From assembly GCF_000764495.1 (NCBI RefSeq), contig NZ_JRLB01000006.1:1-64000 (forward strand): a stretch of DNA of 64,000 bases, given 5' to 3'. Of the stretch, positions 30,299-42,114 are shown piece after piece (position 1 is the stretch's first letter; the number at the start of each line of letters is the position of its first letter). The translations under genes and the position numbers were made by a program. The notes beneath the pieces were generated by a model, which ran no database searches, was not told where the DNA came from, and saw only the letters and a program-made list of their open reading frames with translations. The DNA is from Nitrincola sp. A-D6 (lineage in GTDB: Bacteria > Pseudomonadota > Gammaproteobacteria > Pseudomonadales > Balneatricaceae).

Positions 30299-32678
30299 AT
30301 GAAATTCAGTGAACAGTGGTTACGTGAATGGGTAGAGCCCGCCCTGGCAACACAGGCGCTGGCCGATCAGTTGAGCCTGGCTGGCTTGGAAGTCGATGAC
30401 GTCAGTAGCGTTGCAGGTGAATTCAACGGTGTGGTCGTGGCTGAAATCATTTCGGCGGAGCAGCATCCAGATGCCGATAAGCTCAAACTCTGTCAGGTTA
30501 GTGATGGTAGCGAGACCTTTCAGGTCGTGTGTGGTGCAGCCAATGCCCGCGCAGGCCTGAAAACCGCCTTTGCCCGTGTTGGAGCCACCTTACCGGGTGA
30601 TTTCCGTATCAAGCGTGCCAAGTTACGTGGCGTTGAGTCTATGGGCATGCTCTGTGCTGAAGATGAACTGGGCTTGTCTGACGATCATGGCGGCATCATG
30701 GAACTGGCGGTTGATGCCCCTGTCGGTGCTGATCTGCGTGACTACCTGAATCTGAACGATAGCCTGATCGATGTTGATCTGACCCCGAACCGTGGCGACT
30801 GTCTGAGCATTGCCGGGCTGGCCCGTGAAGTGGGTGTGTTGAATAAGGTGCCGGTTAATCAGCTCAGCATTCAGCCAGTTGCAGCTGTGTGTGAGGCTAC
30901 CTTCCCCGTCACGCTCACTGCCCCGATGCCTGCCCACGTTATGTTGGCCGGGTGATTCGCAATATCAATCCCGGTGCGAAAACGCCACTGTGGATGCAGG
31001 AAAAACTGCGCCGCTCCGGGATTCGCAGTATTGATCCGGTCGTGGATGTAACCAACTATATCCTGCTGGAGCTGGGGCAGCCGATGCATGCCTTCGACCT
31101 GCAGAAGCTAAGCCAGGGTATTGAAGTGCGCATGGCGCAAGCGGGTGAAACCCTGGTGCTGCTGGATGAGACCGAAGTAACATTAAATGCAGACACCCTG
31201 TTGATCACCGATGCAAAAGGTCCGTTGGCCATGGCCGGAATCATGGGTGGCGATGCCAGTGGTGTGACCGCTGAAACCCGTGACATCTTCCTCGAAAGCG
31301 CCTACTTCAACCCCCTGTCTATTGTGGGTAGAGCACGCAACTACGGCCTGCACACAGATTCCTCGCACCGCTTTGAGCGCGGCGTAGACTGGCAGTTACA
31401 GCGTGTGGCCATTGAGCGTGCCACCGCCTTGCTGCTCGACATCGTCGGTGGTGAGCCAGGTCCTGTGACCGAAGCGGTGAGTGAAACTGATTTACCTGTT
31501 ACACCGGTGGTGCGTCTGCGGGATGCCAAAATCAACGCCATGCTGGCGATGGAAATGCCCAGTGCTACCGTTGAAGATATCCTGACGCGTCTGGGTATGA
31601 CCCTGACTCGCAAAGCCGAGCAGGCCGCCTGGGATGTGCAAGTACCGTCCTGGCGTTTCGATATCACCCTGGAAGTTGATCTGATTGAAGAGATAGCGCG
31701 GGTGTACGGTTATGACAATTTACCGGTACGTATTCCCATTGCCCAGTTACCGCTGCCGCCTATTGCTGAAGCGCGGGTTGAGCTGGCACGTATTCGTCGT
31801 CATCTGATCAGCCGTAACTATCAGGAAGCGGTTACCTATAGCTTCATTGAAGCCGGTTTGTCTGCCCTGTTTGATCCGGATACCCAGCCTCTGGCGCTGG
31901 CAAACCCCATTTCAGCCGAAATGGCGGTGATGCGTACCACTCTCTGGCCGGGTCTGATCAAAGCGGTGCAGTATAATCAAAACCGTCAGCAGTCACGTAT
32001 TCGTATGTTTGAGACGGGGCAGCGTTTTGTACCTCAGGGCGATACCCTGGTGCAGGAAAATGCCATTGCCGGTGTTATTACCGGCACGCGTGATGCCGAA
32101 GCTGGATGGCCAGTAAAGATAAAGTCGACTTTTTTGACATCAAAGGCGATGTTGAAACCCTGCTGGCGCTGGGTGGTAGTGCCGAGAGCTTCCGCTTTGT
32201 CGCAGCAGAGCACCCGGCACTGCATCCTGGGCAGTCAGCAAGAATCGAGCGTGAGGGTGAAACACTGGGTTACATCGGTGCGCTACATCCCTTATTGCTG
32301 AAAAAACTCGACCTGAATGGCCCTGTTTATCTATTTGAATTAAAACAGGATATTGTTACAGCAGGGCGCCTGCCACGCTATAGCGTTTTGTCGAAATTCC
32401 CGGAGATGCGCCGTGATCTGTCACTGCTGGTGGATGAGCATGTCAGCTACGATGCTATCCGTGAAGTGGTTACCCAATCGGCGGGTGATGCACTGAAAAA
32501 GGTCACGCTTTTTGACCTTTACCAGGGACAAGGCATTGAAGCAGGTAGAAAAAGTCTCGCTTTGGGCTTGACCTGGCAGCATCCTTCGCGCACTCTTACT
32601 GATGAAGAAATAAACAATAGCGTATCAGCTGTTGTGGCAGCACTGACGACACATTGCGGTGCATCGTTAAGAGATTAA
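30299..32678 (+). CDS. pheT: Phenylalanine-tRNA ligase beta subunit (two frameshifts)
   Basis: About 793 residues once two single-base losses are restored, against 795 in E. coli: CCGGATGCC read as CCGATGCC near 30925 and TGGGCCAG as TGGCCAG near 32108. Order: EMAP-like tRNA-binding domain (residues about 40-150, [12 protein letters not shown]), B3/B4 editing domain ([19 protein letters not shown]), B5, the catalytic-like B6/B7, and the C-terminal ferredoxin-fold anticodon-binding domain ([17 protein letters not shown]). The gene is essential and pheS beside it is intact, so real inactivation is implausible. Confidence 0.95.
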
Positions 32679-32694
32679 AGACAGGGTGATTGTC

Positions 32695-33006
32695 ATGGGC
32701 TCTTTGACCAAAGCCGAGATGGCTGAGCGTTTGTTCGACGAACTGGGTTTGAATAAGCGTGAAGCTAAAGAGATGGTTGAATCTTTTTTTAACGAAATAC
32801 GAGAATGTCTGGCATCCAATGAGCAGGTGAAACTCTCAGGCTTCGGCAACTTTGACCTGCGCGACAAGCGCCAGCGTCCTGGCCGTAATCCGAAAACCGG
32901 AGAGGAAGTGCCTATTTCGGCGCGCCGGGTAGTTACATTCAGGCCAGGCCAGAAACTGAAGGAGCGTGTGGACATCTATGCCGGCAGCCGGAGAGAAGAA
33001 TCCTGA
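32695..33006 (+). CDS. ihfA: Integration host factor alpha subunit
   Basis: Histone-like DNA-bending protein, heterodimer with IhfB. 103 residues from ATG 32695 ([18 protein letters not shown]), the family's usual start; a GTG nine bases upstream is less likely. [20 protein letters not shown] and [14 protein letters not shown] are the DNA-binding arm and core blocks. Follows pheT directly, as in enterics and pseudomonads, and its end overlaps the merR-type gene. Confidence 0.97.
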   Translation: MGSLTKAEMAERLFDELGLNKREAKEMVESFFNEIRECLASNEQVKLSGFGNFDLRDKRQRPGRNPKTGEEVPISARRVVTFRPGQKLKERVDIYAGSRREES

Positions 33007-33340
33007 GCTGGAGCCCATTCCGAGCAAACGCTATTTTACCATCGGTGAGGCCGCCAAACTTTGCGACCTCAAACCGCATGTGTTGCGTTATTGGGAACAG
33101 GAATTCCAGCAGATACAGCCGGTCAAACGGAATAACCGCCGCTATTATCAGCGTCAGGACCTGTTGCTGATCCGTCAGATACGTAGCCTGCTTTACGAAC
33201 AGGGTTTTACCATCACAGGTGCCAGGCAATGGCTCAGTGGTGATGAAGCCAATGACGATACCGCACGCTACCAACAGCTACTTCGCCAGACCGTAAAAGA
33301 GCTGGAAGAGATACTAAAAGCGCTAAAATCGGTTAAATAA
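32978..33340 (+). CDS. MerR-family regulator downstream of ihfA
   Basis: 120 residues from the ATG at 32978, overlapping ihfA by 29 bases. [20 protein letters not shown] is the MerR helix-turn-helix and [18 protein letters not shown] its wing and second helix; a C-terminal coiled coil ([19 protein letters not shown]) replaces a metal-binding domain, with no Cys cluster. This small MerR relative is a constant neighbour of ihfA in gammaproteobacteria; its target is not known. Confidence 0.9.
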   Translation: MPAAGEKNPELEPIPSKRYFTIGEAAKLCDLKPHVLRYWEQEFQQIQPVKRNNRRYYQRQDLLLIRQIRSLLYEQGFTITGARQWLSGDEANDDTARYQQLLRQTVKELEEILKALKSVK

Positions 33341-33344
33341 TTGC

Positions 33345-33373
33345 TTCACAGATTCAAAAGCTTAGTGTACTAT
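33345..33373 (+). promoter_or_regulatory. Promoter of the tRNA-Pro gene
   Basis: TTCACA at 33345-33350 and TACTAT at 33368-33373 are 17 bp apart, a sigma-70 arrangement ending 44 bp before the tRNA. Both hexamers deviate by two bases from consensus. Confidence 0.5.
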
Positions 33374-33416
33374 TTGCAACCTCAATCGGATCAGTGCAAC
33401 ACTGATCCCGCCTTAG

Positions 33417-33494
<78 letters not shown>

Positions 33495-33515
33495 ATTAAT
33501 TCAAAGACTTACATG

Positions 33516-33537
33516 AATCGCCGCTTGGCGATTTTTT
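33516..33537 (+). terminator. Terminator after tRNA-Pro
   Basis: AATCGCC, loop GCTT, GGCGATT and a run of T form a compact intrinsic terminator 22 bp after the tRNA. Confidence 0.85.
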
Positions 33538-33624
33538 GCTTTCTGGGGTTTATGGCCTTTCTGGTGCCCGTTCTGTGACCGTTTGAGATTAGCTTATCTT
33601 CTTATGAGTTTGATGTCGTGACGA

Positions 33625-36572
33625 GTGAATCAAAGTAATGATACCTTACGATATATGAACCCACAGAATGCTTCCCTACATGTTGCTCCTCACTGGCTGA
33701 TGCGTTTCTTTGGCGCTGAGTCTGCGACTTTCCAGTTGACCCGTGATGGCTTGCAGGTAATGACCAAGAATGATGATAACTATCAGATCTTGGGGGATTC
33801 GCTGGCCAATGAGGAAAGTCTTCGGGAGGGAGTATTCTTCACCAAGTTAGAGTTGCAAACCAGTACCGGGCTTAAAACCTTTACCGGTTTGCGAAAGAAA
33901 GATGCTCAAACGCTGTTCTGGTGGTTGCGTGTGAGCTGGCTCAGACAGCTGGCACCAGAAGTGGTAAAGACAGCAGATGACATCCGTGCCTTGCTGACCC
34001 GAGGCTACCCCCGGCAGACTCGGTTGGAAATGGCCAGGGCAATTGCACAGCAAGCGTTGTCGCGTTTTGTTCGAGTTCCAGAGCCTGAGTGGTGTTCGGA
34101 TGTCCAAGGCGTACCTTTCAAGTGGGTGGCGGTTGTCGCTCAATGGCAGGATGAGGACCTTGAGCAACTTCGGCAAAGCTATGTTGCTCGTCAACTGCAA
34201 CGCTACACAGATTTTTTTGATGCAGTGGAAAGTAAGCCACTTACTGAGCGCCAGCGAGAAGCCTGCGTAGTGGATGAGGATAATAATCTGGTGCTGGCCG
34301 GTGCGGGTACGGGCAAGACAAGTGTCATGGTTGGCCGTGCGGGTTATCTAATCAAAAGTGGTCAGGCCAAGGCCAGTGAGATTTTGATGCTGGCATTTGC
34401 CAACAAGGCTGCGGCAGAAATGCAGGAGCGCATCAATCACCGGTTGGGGAAGTGTGGTATTACCGCCAGTACTTTCCATAAGCTAGGTAAAGAGATCATT
34501 GCTTCAGTTGAGGGGCAGCAGCCCTCCCTGACCTCACTGGCAGAAGATGATAAGGCGTTGGCCTTGCAGGTTAACCAGTGGTTTGAGGAACATCTGCAGA
34601 CGTCAACTTATCAGCAACTGGCGATCAAATATTTTCAGCACCATCTCTACCCGGTGGTTAATCCCTTTGATTTTGAGTCGGAGGGAGAGTATTTCGACTA
34701 TATTCTGGCCAATGATATTCGCACGTTGAAAGGCGAGGTGGTTAAAAGCCTGGGCGAATGTCTACTCGCAAACTATCTGTTTAAGCAGGGCATTGAATAC
34801 CAGTATGAGCCCACCTATGAGCATAGAACGGCCAGTCCGATTTATCGGCAGTATAAGCCGGATTTCTACCTGCCTGAGCATAGGGTATACATAGAGTATT
34901 ATGGCATTGACCGGGAAGGGCATACTGCACCCTATGTGGACCGTGAAAGGTACCATGAAACTATGGCCTGGAAGCGCCAGCTGCATGCCGAAAAAGGTAC
35001 TCGCCTGATAGAGCTGTATCACTATGAGCTGCAAGAAGGCGGGCTGTTTGACGCTATTGATACGCAACTGGCCGCGTTGAATGTGGAGTACCAGCCACTC
35101 CCGCCAGAAGCGGTATTGGCGACCTTGCGTGAGTTTGGCGCCATAAGTAGTTTTGCTACTCTGCTGGCAGATATGCTGAAACGCTATCGCGCCAATTGCT
35201 ACGAGCAAGGGCAAGTAGAGGCTGCCATCGCTAACGCTAGCAATCCGGAGCAGGTGGCGGCAGCGCTGAGACTTCTACAACCCATCTTGAACGACTATCA
35301 GGCACTGTTGGATCGTGAAGAGCAGATAGACTTTGATGACATGATCGGCAAGGCTATTCAGTATGTTCGTGAGGGGCGTTTCCGCAGCCCCTGGCGCTAT
35401 ATTCTCGTGGATGAGTTTCAGGATATATCCGAAGCCCGTGCTCGGTTGATACGATACCTGCGAGATGCTGCAAAGGAGTGCTCGCTGTTTTGTGTCGGGG
35501 ACGATTGGCAGGCTGTTTATCGTTTTACCGGCAGTGATTTGAGTTTCACAACAGCATTTCGGGAAAAATTCGGTGCCACAAAAATAATCGCCCTTGATCT
35601 TACTTTCCGCTTCAACAATGGTATCAGTGATGTGGCAACGCGCTTTGTGTTGCAAAATCCGGTGCAGCTAAAAAAACAGCTTAATACCCTGAGTACAGTT
35701 AAACATCCTACAGTATCGCTTCTGCGGGAGGATAACCGACCCTTGCGGAGTGCTGACGAGCTCAGTCGTCTGGAGAAGGTAATCTCTCGCATAGCTGATA
35801 TTGCTGAGCCAGGCAGTAGCGTCTATCTGCTAGGGCGTTATGGATTCAACCTTCCAGATAGGAGTGAATTGCAGCGGCTTGCAGTTCGTTACCCTTCGAT
35901 AGCGATGGAGTGTCACACAGTACACGCGTCCAAGGGCAAAGAGGCAGACTACGTTGTCGTTCTTGGACTGGAAACAGGAAGGTTTGGTTTTCCTACCGGA
36001 AAAACTACGCATCCTCTCCTGGAAGCACTGCTCCCGCCCTTAGAGAGCTACCCGCACGCTGAAGAAAGGCGCTTGTTGTATGTGGCTCTGACAAGAGCCA
36101 GATGTCGGGTGTACCTGATCGCTGATATGGCTGTAGCGTCTGGTTTTGTTGTGGAGCTGCTCAAAGGTGAATATGATATCGATCTAAACGAGTTTTCGAC
36201 TTCGCTCAGCCAGCAACTGCTTCATATGCTCAAATGCATGAAGTGTAAGACTGGCACCATGGTTCCAAGGCAGGGCCAGTTTGGACGCTTTTTTAGCTGC
36301 AATAAATACCCGCTCTGCACTCACAAGGAGCGAGGTTGTGAGTTGTGTGGGTCACAAATGTGGCGTGCTGGGCGCTTCAAGATCTGTATCAACCTGATTG
36401 CTCAAGCTGGGTCCCGGTTTGTCCTCAGTGCGGTGCAGAAATGGTCCGTCGGAAAGGACGATATGGTCAGTTTTGGGGGTGCAAGAACTATCGGCACGAA
36501 GGAGAGTGCTGTAAGCATACGGAAAATGAAGTCATATTTGATGAAGCTTTACTGATTCCGGAGCCTAATTGA
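33625..36572 (+). CDS. UvrD/HelD-type superfamily 1 helicase with zinc ribbons (one frameshift)
   Basis: About 982 residues from GTG 33625; an ATG 30 bases on is possible. LAGAGTGKTSVMVGRAGYLI (near residue 226) is Walker A, VDEFQDIS (near 595) Walker B, and CHTVHASKGKEADYVVV (near 763) a C-terminal helicase motif. The arrangement resembles DNA helicase IV. Between them, near residue 410, KPDFYLPEHRVYIEYYG looks like a Vsr/PD-(D/E)XK-type nuclease core. The C-terminus carries topoisomerase-type zinc ribbons (CMKCKTGTM...CNKYPLC and CPQCGAEM). The frame is lost near 36393, where AACCTG should probably be AACCCTG; with that base the second ribbon and the end IFDEALLIPEPN are restored. Position next to the tRNA suggests an island defence or maintenance gene. 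Confidence 0.8.
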
Positions 36573-36635
36573 AAGCAGTCTATTACCGGTCTTGTTAGAA
36601 ATTATTCAAGCCTATATGGAGTGGGCAGATTAGAC

Positions 36636-37412
36636 TCACTGGTTCCTTCTAGTCTTGGTCAGGCTGGCGTGGGGCTCATGTCCTGTTGCGGTTTCTACTT
36701 CTTCTGGTGGCTCTAGATACTTATTAACACCTTTTATACACAATTGGACGCGCGCCTTGTAACTAGAAGCAACTGCGCTATCTGAAGCATTTTTGGTGGG
36801 GAGGGTTTGGATAATGTCATTGGCGAGTGAGCGTAGATCCAAAATAGCTGCTGTTAGCTTCCTATGGTCTTCTGCTAGTTGCCATTTGTGTTTGAATTCA
36901 ATGGATTTTATTTTACATTCTTTATCACTAATTTGGCGTTCAAGCCTGAGTCTAAGTTTAGTTTCGCGCTCTTCATGGTTTAGTTTTTCTTCACGTTTGA
37001 TCTGTTTGTAATCGTCAAGAAAGCCCGTCAGAAGATCGCTAATGATATCAGAAGGGGATTTTTGTCTGTCTTTGCATGCTTTTCTGAGGATTTGGTTGTC
37101 TTGCTTTGAAATAAAAATGCTTACATTAGTATACCTCTGTCTGAGCTTGTGAATTCTCCAGGCTCCCTTCATTTTGGTTACAAGAGCGTCAAGCTCCGAT
37201 TTATTCCTTGCGCTTGCTAGATAGGCAGTAACACCTTGCTTTGTTGAATCAAGAATCCGTAAATCTGCATCCCTTAATGGGCGTTTTTTTAAATAATCAT
37301 GGGCCCAGTTGCCTTGGTTGGCTTCATCGTTATGTTGCAAAAACCAGTCATCGATCCGAGCTGAAAGTTCCTTTATTTTGTGACGGTGGCGCGCAGGTAA
37401 TGAGTCGTTCAT
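36636..37412 (-). CDS. Hypothetical charged coiled-coil protein
   Basis: 258 residues, not recognised. Residues about 95-140 (VSIFISKQDNQILRKACKDR, then SPSDIISDLLTGFL) have the look of a ribbon-helix-helix DNA-binding unit; after it comes a long, strongly charged helical stretch (KREEKLNHEERETKLRLRLE) likely to be a coiled coil. No membrane segment. It is divergent from the 516-codon gene on the other side of a palindrome-bearing region, which suggests the two are regulated together or form a partition or replication-like pair. This is inference only. Confidence 0.6.
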   Translation of the reverse strand: MNDSLPARHRHKIKELSARIDDWFLQHNDEANQGNWAHDYLKKRPLRDADLRILDSTKQGVTAYLASARNKSELDALVTKMKGAWRIHKLRQRYTNVSIFISKQDNQILRKACKDRQKSPSDIISDLLTGFLDDYKQIKREEKLNHEERETKLRLRLERQISDKECKIKSIEFKHKWQLAEDHRKLTAAILDLRSLANDIIQTLPTKNASDSAVASSYKARVQLCIKGVNKYLEPPEEVETATGHEPHASLTKTRRNQ

Positions 37413-37801
37413 ATGTCAGGTCCCGTTGCTATTCTCTGGAGGGATTGCTTTACATCGCAGAGGTGCCAATCGTTAATTATTTTTTAGTTACGTTATAGTA
37501 ACGTTACCATACGTTTCGATATTTAGTTATAAAAAAATTAATAAAAATACTTTTACAATAGGCTTCATTCGAGTTTAAGATTGTAACGTTACTATAACGT
37601 ATTACAAATAATACTAATATTTGTAATAATAATCCGGAAAATCCGTTCTTTTCCATATTGATTTTTTCTTATTTGATAGTGAATTGGATAAGCTATCATT
37701 AGATGGATATTTAATAAAAAGTAAAATTGATCCAGAAAATGGTCATGCCGTATGCATGATGTTAAGCTTCGGCGATCTTTGTATTTGGGGTAGCTGATTA
37801 C
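37413..37801. promoter_or_regulatory. AT-rich divergent control region with GTAACGTTAC palindromes
   Basis: No gene in these 389 bp. The self-complementary GTAACGTTAC occurs at 37498-37507 and 37583-37592. Each copy abuts TATAACG in opposite directions, so the whole 21-23 bp units (37487-37507 and 37583-37605) form an inverted pair about 75 bp apart. The base composition is very AT-rich with long A/T runs. It fits operators of a divergent promoter, or an origin-like region of the element. Confidence 0.6.
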
Positions 37802-38876
37802 ATGGGAAACGAGCAGATAGATCCATTTTCTACGCTACGATTTGTTGTGCATGATGTAGAGTTGCATTCAAATACCGCTCCTCAGCCAGTGGTGCGAAAG
37901 TTACCCGAAGGGGTCATTCTATCCCCGGAAGAGCGGTTGGTGCTTTTTCTCATTGTGTACAAATTGCATGCTGAAGGTTCAGATGCGGTAGAGTGGTCTG
38001 TTCACCAAATTGCTCAGCTCAGTGACTCCAACATCGCATCGGTTGCTCGTCTACTAAAAAAACTAAGGCTGTGGGAACTGATAGCTACGAACCCAATAGG
38101 TAGGATCTCGCATGCCTCTCGCGTCCCAAAAGTGTTAACTTCAGATTTTCTGCACCTGCTTCGTCAACGTCAGCCATCTTTTCATGTCCCCAAGTTACAA
38201 CCCTTGCAAAAAAAAATTCTATTGCCAGCGGAGGGCTTTAATGCAGACAAGCAAAAGCGTGGGGGCTTCTCAAGATCAAATCGCTGGCTTTTGTGTGTTT
38301 TATTGGAGTTTGCTGATGACCTGGGAGTTGTGCATTGCCTGAGTAATCCGCTACTGATGTCACTCACTGGTATGACAAGGACTCGTTTGAGAACTCAGCT
38401 TAATCATCTACAATGTTTAGGTTTTGTGCATAGCGTGTCACCTGGTACTAAAAACAAAAATTTTCTGGGAACCCAGTGGCCTGCTTATCACCTGAATATC
38501 ATGCATCCCTACTATAAAGCAGCTAGACCTCCAGGCTTAACGCTGTTGATGCGCTATCTAGATATAGATCATTACAATGAACTAACTGATATAGAGAGAT
38601 TGCAGCGTACACAAGACAAAATAACAAGAATTGAAAATCCGGTGGCTAGCCTTGAAAGCGTTAGGAGCCTCGACTTTTTCAAGGTAACAAACCTTACAGG
38701 AATCAGACACCAAAGCGCAGACTTTGTATTCCTAGAAGGTCTAATCAGTAGATTAGCAACAGAGGTGCTTAATAAGCACTGGACTAAATTGAATAACAAT
38801 ACATTAGAACTATCGGATATAAATTTGTACCAGAGTATCCAAATAGGCTTAGCAGTTGAGTTAGATGATGACTGTA
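37802..38876 (+). pseudogene. 5' part of gene interrupted by IS3-family element
   Basis: Unrecognised protein. Residues about 40-105 look like a winged helix (LSPEERLVLFLIVYKLHAEG, SVHQIAQLSDSNIASVARLL), and a second similar unit may lie near residues 160-215. Joining 37802-38876 to 40132-40607, that is, removing the insertion and one TA copy, gives exactly 517 codons including the stop and a smooth reading DDDC-TDYKSLELC. So the gene was intact before the insertion. As it stands the 5' part would add a few IS-coded residues before a stop. A DNA-binding plasmid or island function is guessed from the helix-turn-helix pattern only. Confidence 0.75.
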
Positions 38877-38932
38877 GTGGCATAGTTAATTTGGCCACCT
38901 AATTAGAGGTGCTATCATGCACCAAGATATGA

Positions 38933-40125
<1,193 letters not shown>

Positions 40126-40131
40126 CCACTA

Positions 40132-40607
40132 CAGACTATAAATCGCTAGAGCTGTGCAAAGAAAGGTTAAAGGCTATAGCATCCATAGCAACACTCCGCT
40201 CTAAAGAAATCTATAGGCGAATCCTGAAAATATTAGAAGAGTATAAGCTAGATGTCGGTGACTATGACTTGGTTGTACTTCCGGTTGGTTATATTTACAG
40301 CAGGCCTAGATATGCGTTTGCTGCTGAACTTCTGCCTACAAGCACTACTGGTAAATCTTCAGCTAACTACAAATGTATCGAACAAGTATCTAAAAATCAT
40401 AGGATTTACTATGAAGAACACGAGGAGTTAACTGTAGATCTGCGCTGCTCATTTTGCTTCATTGATGAAGCGATAAAACAAAAAGCTAGGAACCTTGGCA
40501 ACCCTGTTTTTGTTGGATACCAACCACTAAACCCAATTGATGTAGTTGAAAAGGACTCGCAGGTGATTAATACGAAAAAATTGAATTTGCCCCCTACATT
40601 TCAGTAG
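40132..40607 (+). pseudogene. 3' part of gene interrupted by IS3-family element
   Basis: 158 codons that continue the frame of the 5' part (TDYKSLELCKERLKAIASI onward) and end LNLPPTF. The segment has no own start except a TTG that lies within the IS end, so it is not expected to be expressed by itself. LDVGDYDLVVLPVGYIYSRP is the most ordered-looking stretch. No family recognised. Confidence 0.75.
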
Positions 40608-40641
40608 AGAGCTCATAATTCATACTGTAGGTGTCACAACT

Positions 40642-41139
40642 TTAAACCCAACCCCGCTCTGCAAACGATACAGTCCCCTCATGCCCAACCACCACATGAT
40701 CCAGCACTCTGACATCAACAGTATCGAGCGCCAGCTTGATACGATCGGTAATCTGCCGGTCTGCCTGGCTGGGTTCAGGTTCGCCCGAAGGGTGGTTGTG
40801 CACCAGTATCACGGCAGCAGCATTATTGGCTAAGGCCTCTTTCACTACTTCACGTGGGTAGACGCTGGCGCTATTGATGGTGCCCCGAAACATCTCGGCA
40901 AACTGGATAATCCGGTGACGGTTATCCAGCATCAACACCCCAAACACTTCATGCTCATAGTCCATCAGCAGGGTTTGTAGGCAGCGGTGTACTTCATCTG
41001 GTGAGCCGACTTTACGTCCGCGAGCTAAACGACGCTTAGCCAGTAGTTTAGCCAAGCGCATCAGTTCAGTTTCAGTCACGGGTTCTGTGACGATGTAAGT
41101 GCCAGGTATTTCACCGGCACGTAAATTGGTAATGTTCAT
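40642..41139 (-). CDS. radC: RadC-like JAB domain protein
   Basis: 165 residues, a short RadC lacking the N-terminal helix-hairpin-helix part of chromosomal RadC, as is usual on mobile elements. ILVHNHPSGEPEPSQAD is the JAMM metal-binding signature (His-x-His...Asp). The C-terminal LDHVVVGHEGTVSFAERG is the family end. Catalytic role unknown; in such elements it accompanies DUF932 and AlpA genes, as here. Confidence 0.93.
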   Translation of the reverse strand: MNITNLRAGEIPGTYIVTEPVTETELMRLAKLLAKRRLARGRKVGSPDEVHRCLQTLLMDYEHEVFGVLMLDNRHRIIQFAEMFRGTINSASVYPREVVKEALANNAAAVILVHNHPSGEPEPSQADRQITDRIKLALDTVDVRVLDHVVVGHEGTVSFAERGWV

Positions 41140-41193
41140 TGAATGGCTCCATTATTTTTACGGAATGTGGGTAGGATCTGAGCCTGGTCTTAA

Positions 41194-42003
41194 TCAGGCG
41201 GCGATGGACCCGGATTTGAGTAGGGCAAAGTGCTCAGTCAGCTGCCAAAGGGCACGGTTAAGGCGCACATCCTCGGTAACGGAGCGAATGGCACGGGTGC
41301 GGGTATGACGGCCTGTTGCAGAGCGACCAGATAGTCCACCTTTCATCAGGTTTTCTTGGGTCCGGTTAAACACACGCCAGAGATTGCCATCACGGTCTTC
41401 AGGCCTGCGTGCTTGCAGAATGGCCTCCGGTGTCACCGGGCTGAGTTCCTTCCAGTCTTCCCCGTAGCGCAGGGTCAGAGCTGATTGTGCGTATAGCTGG
41501 GATTCGGCTTCGGTCAAGCGCATTGCTTGAAACCGCTCAACACTTTCAGCGATAGACGGGGCTTCATCAATCAAGGCCAAAGAACCTTCGAGAATCTGAT
41601 CGACGACCTTGTTGCCATGGCGTACACGGATACCACCCATATCGCCTACAGGGGTCACCATGCCGTTACTGCAAACCAACCTGAACAGACCTAGATCCAG
41701 CTGATAGGCGGCTGTTCGGTTATGGCTGTTGGTTAATACCAATTCAGCCACGCTGTCACCGACATGGATTTGTCTGGCGGGATCTTGACGAAACCTGACC
41801 ATATGGCGAGTTGTATCGCGTTGCTGGGGATCTCTGACACGGGTTTGCTGTGCACGCACCGGAAACCAGCCTTCCCCTTGCAGGGCATCCACGACTGCAC
41901 AGGTGGGCACAAAGCCATAGCGATCTGATACCGCTTGATCGGGTGCAGTAGCAAAAATAGCTGGCGCTAGGGTGTTAAGTTGCTCTCTTGATAAAGTATG
42001 CAT
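41194..42003 (-). CDS. DUF932 family protein
   Basis: 269 residues. Recognised by ADAP-type pattern RYGFVPTCAVVDALQGEGW, then VELVLTNSHNRTAAYQLDLG-like sequence and FRLVCSNGMVTP, the DUF932 core found in phages, plasmids and integrative elements. Function unknown. A probable start at MHTLSREQL follows AGGAG. It sits between radC and the metal-binding gene, all on the minus strand, probably as one expression unit. Confidence 0.85.
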   Translation of the reverse strand: MHTLSREQLNTLAPAIFATAPDQAVSDRYGFVPTCAVVDALQGEGWFPVRAQQTRVRDPQQRDTTRHMVRFRQDPARQIHVGDSVAELVLTNSHNRTAAYQLDLGLFRLVCSNGMVTPVGDMGGIRVRHGNKVVDQILEGSLALIDEAPSIAESVERFQAMRLTEAESQLYAQSALTLRYGEDWKELSPVTPEAILQARRPEDRDGNLWRVFNRTQENLMKGGLSGRSATGRHTRTRAIRSVTEDVRLNRALWQLTEHFALLKSGSIAA

Positions 42004-42035
42004 CCCTGTGTCTTTCTCCTGGGTGAAAAGGGCAT

Positions 42036-42069
42036 AAAAAAGCCCCTGTGGAAAAGATCCATCAGGGGC
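42036..42069 (-). terminator. Terminator between the metal-binding gene and the DUF932 gene
   Basis: On the minus strand GCCCCTG pairs with CAGGGGC over a 14-base loop and is followed by six T (42041 down to 42036). It would end or attenuate the transcript of the upstream 42115-43035 gene. Confidence 0.8.
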
Positions 42070-42114
42070 GTTGTTTTCAGGTTGATTGTTGATTGGAAAA
42101 TTTGTGGAGGTGGT

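Noticed and set aside
30299..32678. pheT as a pseudogene
   Set aside because: The gene is essential, pheS is intact, and both breaks are cured by one G in a G run.
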